DNA of 51,249 nt, taken from positions 4,142-55,390 of the forward strand of contig NZ_GL890874.1 in assembly GCF_000211815.1 (NCBI RefSeq), in the 5' to 3' direction. Of this stretch, positions 7,764 to 14,348 are shown one piece after another. Both the position numbers and the translations under genes were made by a program. Origin of the DNA: Moorena producens 3L (GTDB taxonomy: Bacteria > Cyanobacteriota > Cyanobacteriia > Cyanobacteriales > Coleofasciculaceae). The notes under the pieces are model-generated. The model searched no databases. It was not told the origin of the DNA and saw nothing but the letters and a program-made list of their open reading frames with translations. Position 1 is the first letter of the stretch, and every line of letters begins with the position of its first letter.

Positions 7764-8558
7764 TCAATTTAACTCAGTAATACTGAGAATCTTGCCACCG
7801 CTTTTATGAATACTCTGCACTTGTTCAGAGAGTTGCTCGTAGCTAACCTGATAGTTCAGCTTGCTATACTTATTCAACCGGGCTGCAGCAGCGCATGTGG
7901 AAACAGCAATCTGGTAACGCTTGCCAGTGTTGCCATAACCTGCCCCATTTCCAACCGCTGGAGCCTTAACTTTTGGAGATATATTACCAGCTACAGCAGT
8001 AATTAGCTGGGCTGGTTTTCCACTATCACTGGTAGCAGAGCCTCGCAGTAACGAGAACATCCGATTAAAGCCCACATTCTTAATTCCCAATTGGCTACGG
8101 ATGCTGCGGGGGTAGGGAACGACGTTCTCCCCAAAATTCTGGAGATATTCGTCACTATCGATATAGGAATCGATTTCAGCCTCATAACCCTGTTGATTGT
8201 AAAGGCTGACGTGCTCAGAGATTTCAGCTTGATCTAGCGGAGCACGACCTAGCAAATGTTTGCAATTAAGTTCAATGAACCGATAGGGAGAAGACCCCTG
8301 GAAAAATCGGGATTGATACAGGGATGATTGAGCGACCATGCGCACAAAGCCACGGACAGTAATATCCCCATTGCGCAACATTGATTCCCCATTAGCGAGT
8401 CGCTCGCTATCCATCAGATGGGCATTGCCCAAAACCTGCTTGTAAACAGCTCGAATTACCGTTTGTAAATCATCTTCAGTGGCAAAAGGCCGTAATTCTA
8501 ATGGATCACCTTCAAAGGCATCCAAGCCTAGAACAGCTGACCGAGTTAAATTTCCCAT
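7764..8558 (-). CDS. Phycoerythrin rod linker, second CpeE-type copy
   Basis: A 264-aa rod linker with the linker domain at about residues 15-180 (DDLQTVIRAVYKQVLGN, VRGFVRMVAQSSLYQS, IELNCKHLLGRAPLDQ) and a CpcD domain at about 208-264 ending SGGKILSITELN. It is clearly the closest relative in the window of the 253-aa linker downstream: both share VRGFVRMVA, VVPYPRS/IVPYPRS, LGIKNVGFNRMF/VGIKNVAFNRTF and the ATSDS motif. The pair therefore looks like a tandem duplication followed by divergence. The ribosome site AGGAGAGAT precedes ATG. It follows cpeD after 45 bp, so the two are probably cotranscribed. Confidence 0.85.
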   Translation of the reverse strand: MGNLTRSAVLGLDAFEGDPLELRPFATEDDLQTVIRAVYKQVLGNAHLMDSERLANGESMLRNGDITVRGFVRMVAQSSLYQSRFFQGSSPYRFIELNCKHLLGRAPLDQAEISEHVSLYNQQGYEAEIDSYIDSDEYLQNFGENVVPYPRSIRSQLGIKNVGFNRMFSLLRGSATSDSGKPAQLITAVAGNISPKVKAPAVGNGAGYGNTGKRYQIAVSTCAAAARLNKYSKLNYQVSYEQLSEQVQSIHKSGGKILSITELN

Positions 8559-8603
8559 TTCTATCTCTCCTTTAAAACTTCCGAAAAGACCAAACCCCAG
8601 ACA

Positions 8604-9395
8604 TTAGGAGATTTCTGTAATGCTGACGATTGTCCCACTAGTGCGATTAATCCGCTGAATTTGGGGTGTCATCTTGCTGCCAGGAACAATGTACTCAGTG
8701 GTACTACGACGGCGACGACCGCTGTACATGGCACCCCGCACTACAATTTTGAACGTCTTTTCGGTAGCATCAGCATAAGCGGCAGCACGACCACCTGCCA
8801 ATGGCACAATTTTGCTGGTGCTATTGGTGGCAACTGCTTCTACCAAGCAAGAGCTTTTGATGGAGCTATCAACTTCTGAATTACCCCTTAACAAGGAGAG
8901 GGTACGGTTATAACCCACCTGCTTTTGGCCGATTTGGCTACTAGAACCACAATAGTAGGGTACGGTATCATCCCCAAAATTATTTTGGTATTCGTCACTA
9001 TTGATGTAAGAATCAATCTCAGCATCGTAGCCCTGCTCAATACAGATGCGGATGTGTTCCGCAATTTCTGTTTGATCCAGGGGAGCACGACCCAATAAAT
9101 GCTTAAAGTTCAGCTCAATAAATCGGTAGGGCGCACAGGATTCAAAATAACGAGCGCGATAGAAATCTGATTTGGCCACAGCCCGGACAAATTCCCTGAC
9201 ACTGATGCTGCCATCGCATAATTGCGATTCAGCATTCACCAGCCGCTCGCTCTCCATAATGTGGGGGTTGCCCAAAACTTGACGATAAACTGCCCGAATT
9301 ACAGCTTGTACTTCATCAATGCCACTAGTGGGCCATAGTTCAAAGATCAAATCTGAATCTAGACCAAACTTGGCAGTAGGCGCTGTACTGACCAT
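8604..9395 (-). CDS. cpeD: Phycoerythrin rod linker, CpeD type
   Basis: A 263-aa rod linker. The N-terminal LIFELWPTSGIDEVQAVIRA and the C-terminal TPQIQRINRTSGTIVSITEI resemble CpeD as I remember it. The linker domain spans about residues 15-180 (VREFVRAVAKSDFYRA, IELNFKHLLGRAPLDQ, VPYYCGSSSQ) and the CpcD domain about 205-263. The basic stretch SGRRRRSTTEYIV lies inside the CpcD domain. The ATG is preceded by AAGGAGAAATTTAA. It lies 190 bp downstream of cpeC with a strong hairpin between them. It supports phycoerythrin disc stacking next to the CpeC-bound disc. Confidence 0.85.
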   Translation of the reverse strand: MVSTAPTAKFGLDSDLIFELWPTSGIDEVQAVIRAVYRQVLGNPHIMESERLVNAESQLCDGSISVREFVRAVAKSDFYRARYFESCAPYRFIELNFKHLLGRAPLDQTEIAEHIRICIEQGYDAEIDSYINSDEYQNNFGDDTVPYYCGSSSQIGQKQVGYNRTLSLLRGNSEVDSSIKSSCLVEAVATNSTSKIVPLAGGRAAAYADATEKTFKIVVRGAMYSGRRRRSTTEYIVPGSKMTPQIQRINRTSGTIVSITEIS

Positions 9396-9491
9396 TTAAA
9401 TTTCTCCTTGCAAAAAACTTATTCAAACTAAAGGGGATTTTCCTTGCCAAAACAAAGCAACCAACCCTTAATTTCACTGCACCTCTACCTT

Positions 9492-9525
9492 CTTTGGCAG
9501 CAAACTAGTTGGCTTGCTGCCAAAG
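9492..9525 (-). promoter_or_regulatory. Strong hairpin in the cpeC-cpeD spacer
   Basis: A perfect 12-bp stem (CTTTGGCAGCAA at 9492-9503 with TTGCTGCCAAAG at 9514-9525) with a 10-base loop lies about 60 bases after the cpeC stop. No T tract follows in the - direction, so a partial terminator, RNase barrier or processing site that sets the CpeC:CpeD ratio is more likely than a full terminator. Confidence 0.6.
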
Positions 9526-9585
9526 CACGCAGACATACACGAACTTTTCCAGATTAGAAACGTTTGAATCCCGATTGAATCCTAA

Positions 9586-10455
9586 TTACACAACGGTGAT
9601 GCTGGCAATCACGCCACCTTGCTTATGAATCCGCTGGTACTCTTTGGAGAGCTGATCAAACGGAACCAGGTAGACCTGGTTACTGCGCCGGAATTTGGAT
9701 ACCCGATTCACTGCACCAGGGGACTTATAGCCAGTGACCTCAATCCGGTAAACCTTACCTTCAGCACTAGCTCCAGCACCATGGCGAGTTCTGGCACCAA
9801 ATGGTGTGTCTTGGAAAGACCAGCCAGATACACCACCAGACGGGGGAATCACTGCTGTAGGAATTTCTTGAATTACATTCTTATTTAGACAGGGAGTCTT
9901 GCCAGCCAAGCTTCCTTTGAAGTCGCTACTAGACGCTCCTCGCAACAGTTGGAACATGTGGGTAAACCCAACCATCTTCTTGCCTGTTTGGGTTTTGTAG
10001 CCCCGGTAGAAGGGAACAGTGTCTTCCCCATAGACTTCCTGGTACTCGTCACTGTCGAGGTAGGAATCAATCTCTGCCTCGAAGCCCCCTTCATCCCAGA
10101 TAATACTGTGAGCTTTCATCTCCTCGAAGCCATCGGGAGCCCGACCAAGTAAATGTTTGAAATTCAGCTCAATTACCCGGTAACGGGGAGATTTGTCGAA
10201 AAACCGGGAGCTGTAAGCATCGGATTTAGCGACTGCCCGCACAAATTCCCGAACGCTGAGTTCACCTAGTTTAAACTGAGACTCTGGGACAGCGAGTCGC
10301 TCACTTTCCATGACATAAGCATTGCCCAAGACTTGCCTATAGACCGCCCGAATCACGGCCTCAGCGTCTTCGCTTGAGATACCTGGCCATACTTCAATTG
10401 GATCTGTGTCTTCAAATAGGCCGACACCTAGCTGTGATGCTGGTCCGAATGCCAT
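9586..10455 (-). CDS. cpeC: Phycoerythrin-associated rod linker CpeC
   Basis: A 289-aa linker starting MAFGPASQLGVGLFEDTDP, typical of CpeC, the linker attaching the first phycoerythrin disc to the rod. The linker domain (about residues 18-185) has AVIRAVYRQVLGNAYVME, VREFVRAVAKSDAYSS, IELNFKHLLGRAPDG and PFYRGYKTQTGKK. The CpcD domain (about 232-289) contains KVYRIEVTGYKSPG and ends HKQGGVIASITVV. The ribosome site TAGGAGAATC precedes ATG. It heads the cpeC-D-E series and has a 484-bp leader region with a branched RNA-like structure. In Fremyella diplosiphon cpeC is known to be controlled by light-dependent attenuation in its leader; the structure here is compatible with that but unproven. 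Confidence 0.9.
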   Translation of the reverse strand: MAFGPASQLGVGLFEDTDPIEVWPGISSEDAEAVIRAVYRQVLGNAYVMESERLAVPESQFKLGELSVREFVRAVAKSDAYSSRFFDKSPRYRVIELNFKHLLGRAPDGFEEMKAHSIIWDEGGFEAEIDSYLDSDEYQEVYGEDTVPFYRGYKTQTGKKMVGFTHMFQLLRGASSSDFKGSLAGKTPCLNKNVIQEIPTAVIPPSGGVSGWSFQDTPFGARTRHGAGASAEGKVYRIEVTGYKSPGAVNRVSKFRRSNQVYLVPFDQLSKEYQRIHKQGGVIASITVV

Positions 10456-10504
10456 TAACAGATTCTCCTAGATAGCAACAAATTTTTTAATCAGAGTTTT
10501 CTCA

Positions 10505-10606
10505 GGGTGTTTAAAAAACTTTACAAGCTTTTAAACAACAACATAACCTCTCTCGCGACTCCTGATGGAGGAATCTTGGGAGCTCATAGCTCCTGTGAGC
10601 GAGATT
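10505..10606 (-). promoter_or_regulatory. Structured leader of cpeC, candidate attenuator
   Basis: Read on the - strand, an outer stem (TCTCGC at 10599-10604 with GCGAGA at 10551-10556) encloses an AGGAGCT/AGCTCCC-type hairpin and a CTCC/GGAG hairpin, giving a three-way junction. About 25 bases further towards cpeC comes a weak AT-rich hairpin, TTTAAAAGCTT with AAGTTTTTTAAA (10513-10538), with a run of T. This order (structured domain, then U-rich hairpin, then gene) is what an attenuator would look like. The pairing is seen; the function is inferred. Confidence 0.5.
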
Positions 10607-10639
10607 GTGTCAGTGTTTTACACCTTCACACATTTATTT

Positions 10640-10939
10640 ATACAATGCCCTGATCACCCTAAATTATCAAGATTTGTAAACTTCTGGGATTCTCTGTGAT
10701 TGAAACTGACGACTATCTTAGAAATTCTGAATTATAAAGTATGAATTATGAAATATGACTTATGAAGTATCGAATGATTATTTTATTTTTCACTAATGCT
10801 TTTTAAGCTACCCTAAACCTAACCCCAAGGTCCAACAACCTCTAAGCTTTAACCTTTAACCTCTAACCTTCAACCTTGGCCAAAAGGCCACCGGTGCGCG
10901 TTCAACCTTCAACCCTTCAACCCTTCAAGCTTGAACCCT
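10640..10939. other. AT-rich spacer and CTTCAACC repeats between the HEAT lyase and cpeC
   Basis: No gene is seen. 10640-10800 is AT-rich and probably holds the cpeC promoter. 10840-10945 is a run of CCTCTAACC/CCTTCAACC units with one TTGGCCAAAAGGCCACC palindrome, the same family as the array at 12.3-12.5 kb. Confidence 0.6.
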
Positions 10940-11809
10940 TCAACCCTTCTGAATTTGTGCGATCGCTACCTTGACCAGTTGGCGAATTTCCTCTCGCTCA
11001 TCGCATAACTTGGCTGTTAAGGCAGGTAAAGCCGCTTCATCCTTCAGCTTCCCTAAGGATAAGATTGCCCTCCGCCTTACCTCTTGGCTAGGGTCTTCCA
11101 GTAACGGGATTAAATGGGGAACCCCTACCTGGGGGTTAAGTTGGCTCACCGATGTCGCTGCTTCTGCACGAACATTGACAGATTCATCTTTCAGTGCTAC
11201 CAGGAGAATTTCTGTAGCCTGGTCATTACCCGGTTCATCCACCAAATTAGCGATCGCACCGACTACTGCCATCCGCACATCTTCTGATTCCGAGTGGATT
11301 GCCTGATACAGGTGCTCAGCTGCGTCTGACCCAATAAAAGCTAGTGCCCAAGAGGCATGACCTTTTGCCGTTTGGGGATAATCCGCTGATTCCAACACCT
11401 CAATCAACTTTGGCACAGCCGCTTCTCCCATTCTGGCTAAGGCTCCAGCCGCTGAACTCTTGACCACTGTATCCTCATCATTTAACAAAGCATTGATCAG
11501 GGTAGGAACCCCCTGGGGATCCCTGATTTTTGCTAAAGCCTTGCCACAAGACCTGCGCACCACCGGGTTTGGGTGATTAGCTAGTGCTTCGAGCAAAAAC
11601 GGAGAAGCTGGCTTACCAATTTTGCCGAAGGCTTCCACGAATCCAAGTCTGACCATGCCCCGGCTATCAGCCAGGGATTCAACCATCTGTTTTAACTGTT
11701 GCGCATTATTATTAATGTCAACGTTTCCCTCAGCAAGTTGGCTATTAACATCAGCCAGCAAGCGGTCAGTTTCAGAAGGAGCTGGTGGTTCAGTTTGCGA
11801 TGTAACCAT
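10940..11809 (-). CDS. E/F-type HEAT-repeat phycobilin lyase (CpeF/MpeV- or IaiH-like)
   Basis: A 289-aa protein of HEAT repeats: PASPFLLEALANHPNPVVRR, GVPTLINALLNDEDTVVKSS, AVPKLIEVL, KGHASWALAFIGSDAAEHLY, VRAEAATSVSQL, VRRRAILSLGKLKDEAA. These proteins attach phycoerythrobilin to phycobiliproteins or assist that step. Length and position directly upstream of cpeC fit CpeF (MpeV), which in Fremyella loads the doubly linked beta-Cys-48/59 site. IaiH/Slr1098-like proteins are similar, and I cannot separate them by eye. The first about 55 residues are polar and non-HEAT. It is preceded by the 76-aa gene with a 30-bp gap, so the two are probably cotranscribed. The C-terminal IAQIQKG is followed by repeat DNA. 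Confidence 0.75.
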   Translation of the reverse strand: MVTSQTEPPAPSETDRLLADVNSQLAEGNVDINNNAQQLKQMVESLADSRGMVRLGFVEAFGKIGKPASPFLLEALANHPNPVVRRSCGKALAKIRDPQGVPTLINALLNDEDTVVKSSAAGALARMGEAAVPKLIEVLESADYPQTAKGHASWALAFIGSDAAEHLYQAIHSESEDVRMAVVGAIANLVDEPGNDQATEILLVALKDESVNVRAEAATSVSQLNPQVGVPHLIPLLEDPSQEVRRRAILSLGKLKDEAALPALTAKLCDEREEIRQLVKVAIAQIQKG

Positions 11810-11839
11810 GGGTAATTCCAGTTGCTTCAGTCAGTTGCT

Positions 11840-12070
11840 TTAGGATGATGGCAAAGAGGATTCCTGGGGGCGGAGATTTTCCAGAGCAGTGTCAATCTTT
11901 ACAATTTCCGGGTGTTTTTTGATATGCTCCATGACCGCTTTTTTAGGCAATTTCACCTTCTCGGCCATTTTCATCACATCATTAACGAGTCTTTCGCGAT
12001 ATTTCTCTAGTTCAGTAATAACTTCCTCAATTTCTGCCGCTGATGGCTTTGCTTCTTGACTCTCAGACAT
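11840..12070 (-). CDS. Small conserved-looking helical protein next to the bilin lyase
   Basis: A 76-aa acidic/basic, cysteine-free protein with two predicted helices (EIEEVITELEKYRERLVND and MEHIKKHPEIVKIDTALENL). It has no signal peptide or membrane segment. It lies 30 bp upstream of the HEAT lyase in the same direction, so it is probably translated from the same mRNA. I recall similar short helical proteins near phycobilisome genes in other cyanobacteria but cannot give a name or function. Codon structure and a complete ATG-stop frame support a real gene. Confidence 0.65.
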   Translation of the reverse strand: MSESQEAKPSAAEIEEVITELEKYRERLVNDVMKMAEKVKLPKKAVMEHIKKHPEIVKIDTALENLRPQESSLPSS

Positions 12071-12111
12071 TTTGGTGACGTTCTTAAATGGTGATTATTG
12101 TATAATAAGGT

Positions 12112-12495
12112 TACAGCTTTCAAGTTACAAGTTACAAGTTACAGGTTACAGGTTACAAGTTACAGGTTACAGGTTACAGGTTACAAGTTACAGGTTACAG
12201 GTTACAGGTTACAGGTTACAGGTTACAAGTTACAGGTTACAGGTTACAGGTTACAGGTTACAGGTTACAGGTTTCAACCTTCAACCTTGGCCAAAAGGCC
12301 ACGCGTGCGCGTTCAACCTTCAACGCTTCAACCTTGGCCAAAAGGCCACGCGTGCGCGTTCAACCTTCAACCTTGGCCAAAAGGCCACGCGTGCGCGTTC
12401 AACCTTCAACGCTTCAACCTTCAATCTTCAACCTTGGCCAAAAGGCCACGCGTGCGCGTTCAACCTTCAACCTTCAACCTTCAACCCCTTAACCT
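12112..12495. repeat. Long GTTACAG heptamer array followed by palindromic CTTCAACC elements
   Basis: 12118-12270 consists of about 21 tandem units GTTACAG/GTTACAA. 12271-12495 holds CCTTCAA units with four copies of TTGGCCAAAAGGCCACGC followed by GTGCGCG, each copy containing two palindromes. Reading frames through this block encode YRLQVTG repeats purely because the unit is 7 bp; I do not count them as genes. The array lies downstream of the pentapeptide gene and upstream of the 76-aa gene. Confidence 0.92.
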
Positions 12496-13353
12496 TCAAC
12501 TACGATGACTGGCCCCTAAGCTTTCCCGAGTATTGCTGCGAGTATAGGGATTCCAGGTGTCTAGATCTTTATATGGTTGATTCAAGAGCATGGAACGGGT
12601 AGAATCACTGATGCCTTGAGCCATGGTAAAGTCAGCGCCAGCAATATTTTGTACATGGTTTAAATCTGCTCCAGTCAGGTCGGCCCCTCGCAAATCGGCT
12701 CCCTCCAGCTCCACGCCACTCATACGGGCATTGCGCAAGCAAGCCCCGGTCAGCAAAGCCTTCCGTAAGTTGGATCCACTCAAAGCAGCATCCTGCAAAT
12801 TAGCACCAGTTAAATCCGCTCCGCTGAGATAACCTCCTATTACTCTAATCCCTTGCAAGTCAACTCCCCTGAGATTAGCGGTATTGAGAAAAGCACCATT
12901 GAGATTAGCACCAGGACCAACAGCACCAGAACTTTTGTAGCGAAATCCTTCTGGCCAAGTAGTTTCCCGGTCATACAGGGCTACTTGTAGGTTGGTTTCA
13001 TTTAAGTTAGCCATCGTCAAATTAGCCTTCCTTAAATCCGCCCGGTTTACATAAGCCCCTTCCAAATCAGCGCCAGTAAGGTCAGCGCCAGTCAGATCAG
13101 CTCCCCTGAGATCAGCTCCCCTCAGATTCGCTTCGCGCAAAATTGCCTGACTAAGATTAGCCCCAGTCAGAGTAGCTTGGCTCAAATTAGCTTTATGTAG
13201 GTTAGCACCACGGAGGTTAACCTGGTACAAGTCTCTCTGACTCCAATCGATGCCCTCAAGATTAGCATCAGAGATATAGTCTCCGGCTTGGAACCGTTTT
13301 AAGATATCCATAGCTTGGTTGTTAGTGCGATCGCTTAACCGAGTTTGACTCAT
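12496..13353 (-). CDS. Pentapeptide-repeat protein
   Basis: A 285-aa protein with about 30 pentapeptide A(D/N)LXX units in two blocks (about residues 38-120 and 150-235), for example ANLRGADLRGADLTG and GADLTGANLQDAALSG. These form a right-handed quadrilateral beta-helix. The central stretch ALYDRETTWPEGFRYK is the usual interruption seen in many cyanobacterial members. The function is unknown for most; no export signal is seen, so it is probably cytosolic. It is divergent from cpeS with 190 bp between them. The C-terminus runs up to the repeat array. Family assignment is certain; a link to the phycobilisome rests only on position. Confidence 0.88.
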   Translation of the reverse strand: MSQTRLSDRTNNQAMDILKRFQAGDYISDANLEGIDWSQRDLYQVNLRGANLHKANLSQATLTGANLSQAILREANLRGADLRGADLTGADLTGADLEGAYVNRADLRKANLTMANLNETNLQVALYDRETTWPEGFRYKSSGAVGPGANLNGAFLNTANLRGVDLQGIRVIGGYLSGADLTGANLQDAALSGSNLRKALLTGACLRNARMSGVELEGADLRGADLTGADLNHVQNIAGADFTMAQGISDSTRSMLLNQPYKDLDTWNPYTRSNTRESLGASHRS

Positions 13354-13543
13354 GGTAATTACTGAACTCTACCTGGAACTGCCAAGGTTAGTCTACCGTT
13401 GTGCTGGGAACACAGGATATTACAAATAATTACCATTTCCTGGGTAGGGACTAGGCTAGGGACACCAAATGATCGTACCCTAACCTAGACATAGAGATTA
13501 ATCATCTCTAGCCATATACCACTATCCGGAGGTTTAAGCAAAA

Positions 13544-14137
13544 ATGCGACTCAAGCCACCCATGACCATGATGGACTTCTTTCGTAAAAGCGAGGGCAAG
13601 TGGTTTACTCAACGGACAGTTCATCACTTTGATAACGCTGCCGATGAATCCGGAGAATCCAATCTGATTGTTCAAGTCATCGAAAAAGATAACCCTAAAG
13701 TCCAAACCGTGTGTGACCTCCAAAAGATTGACCCAAGCCAGGCGATGGGGGGAGCGAGCTTTATGTGGCAAATCAATTTAGATGACCGGGAACCAAGTTC
13801 AAAATATGCGGCAATTCTGATTGATGTTCCAGACGATGAAACTAAGCTTAGTGGTAAATTGATTCGAGACCAGGGCTATGTGGAAAGTATTCCGGTAGTT
13901 AGTCGGTATTGGTTTGGCAAAGACGGCATCCTCACCATTGATACCAATTATCAGAATAATCAGGGTCAAGAACGTTGTTGGTTTATAACCGATGATTTTC
14001 GTGTCCGAGTCAGCACTGTGCGCATGATGAATGGCGTCAATCTCATGACCTATTGCTCTGAACGCCGTTGTGTTTCTAGGGAAATGCTAGAGCAAATGAT
14101 TGAAACTAATCGCGCTAGAGCTATGGCGGTGCAATAG
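13544..14137 (+). CDS. cpeS: Phycoerythrobilin:phycoerythrin lyase CpeS
   Basis: A 197-aa CpcS/CpeS-family (lipocalin-like beta-barrel) lyase. CpeS attaches phycoerythrobilin to the Cys-80/82 sites of phycoerythrin. Features are FFRKSEGKWFTQRTVHHF near the N-terminus, ADESGESNL, IRDQGYVES, and QERCWFITDDFRVRVSTVR followed by NLMTYCSERRC, all of which resemble CpeS rather than CpcS. GGAGG lies 11 bases before the ATG, supporting this start; a start at the MMDFF methionine is possible but less well placed. It is divergent from the pentapeptide gene. A second, CpcS/CpcU-like family member lies at 19.3 kb. Confidence 0.87.
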   Translation: MRLKPPMTMMDFFRKSEGKWFTQRTVHHFDNAADESGESNLIVQVIEKDNPKVQTVCDLQKIDPSQAMGGASFMWQINLDDREPSSKYAAILIDVPDDETKLSGKLIRDQGYVESIPVVSRYWFGKDGILTIDTNYQNNQGQERCWFITDDFRVRVSTVRMMNGVNLMTYCSERRCVSREMLEQMIETNRARAMAVQ

Positions 14138-14348
14138 TAATTAAAGCATCGAAATAATAATTCATACTAATAATTCAGAAATGATTAGTATGATTATAAA
14201 TAACCATTAGTTGATTCTTTCGAGAATTGATCTTAAAAGTTACTAGACAAGCAATAATTTTGACTCCTAAGTTGTGACTACTTACTCCTAAATCGGAGCA
14301 TATTTGCTTAGATCACTCCCAAGGTTAAATATAGGAGGCTAAGTAAAC

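Noticed and set aside
12112..12280. CRISPR array candidate
   Set aside because: Units are 7 bp and directly adjacent without spacers; no cas genes are present.
12072..12602. Two long + strand frames encoding YRLQVTG- and FNLQPWPKGHACA-type repeats
   Set aside because: They are read-through of 7-bp tandem repeats and palindromic elements; the composition is dictated by the DNA repeat and one extends antisense into the pentapeptide gene.
13544..13771. Antisense frames within cpeS and other genes
   Set aside because: They are shadows of strong coding frames without ribosome sites or family resemblance.
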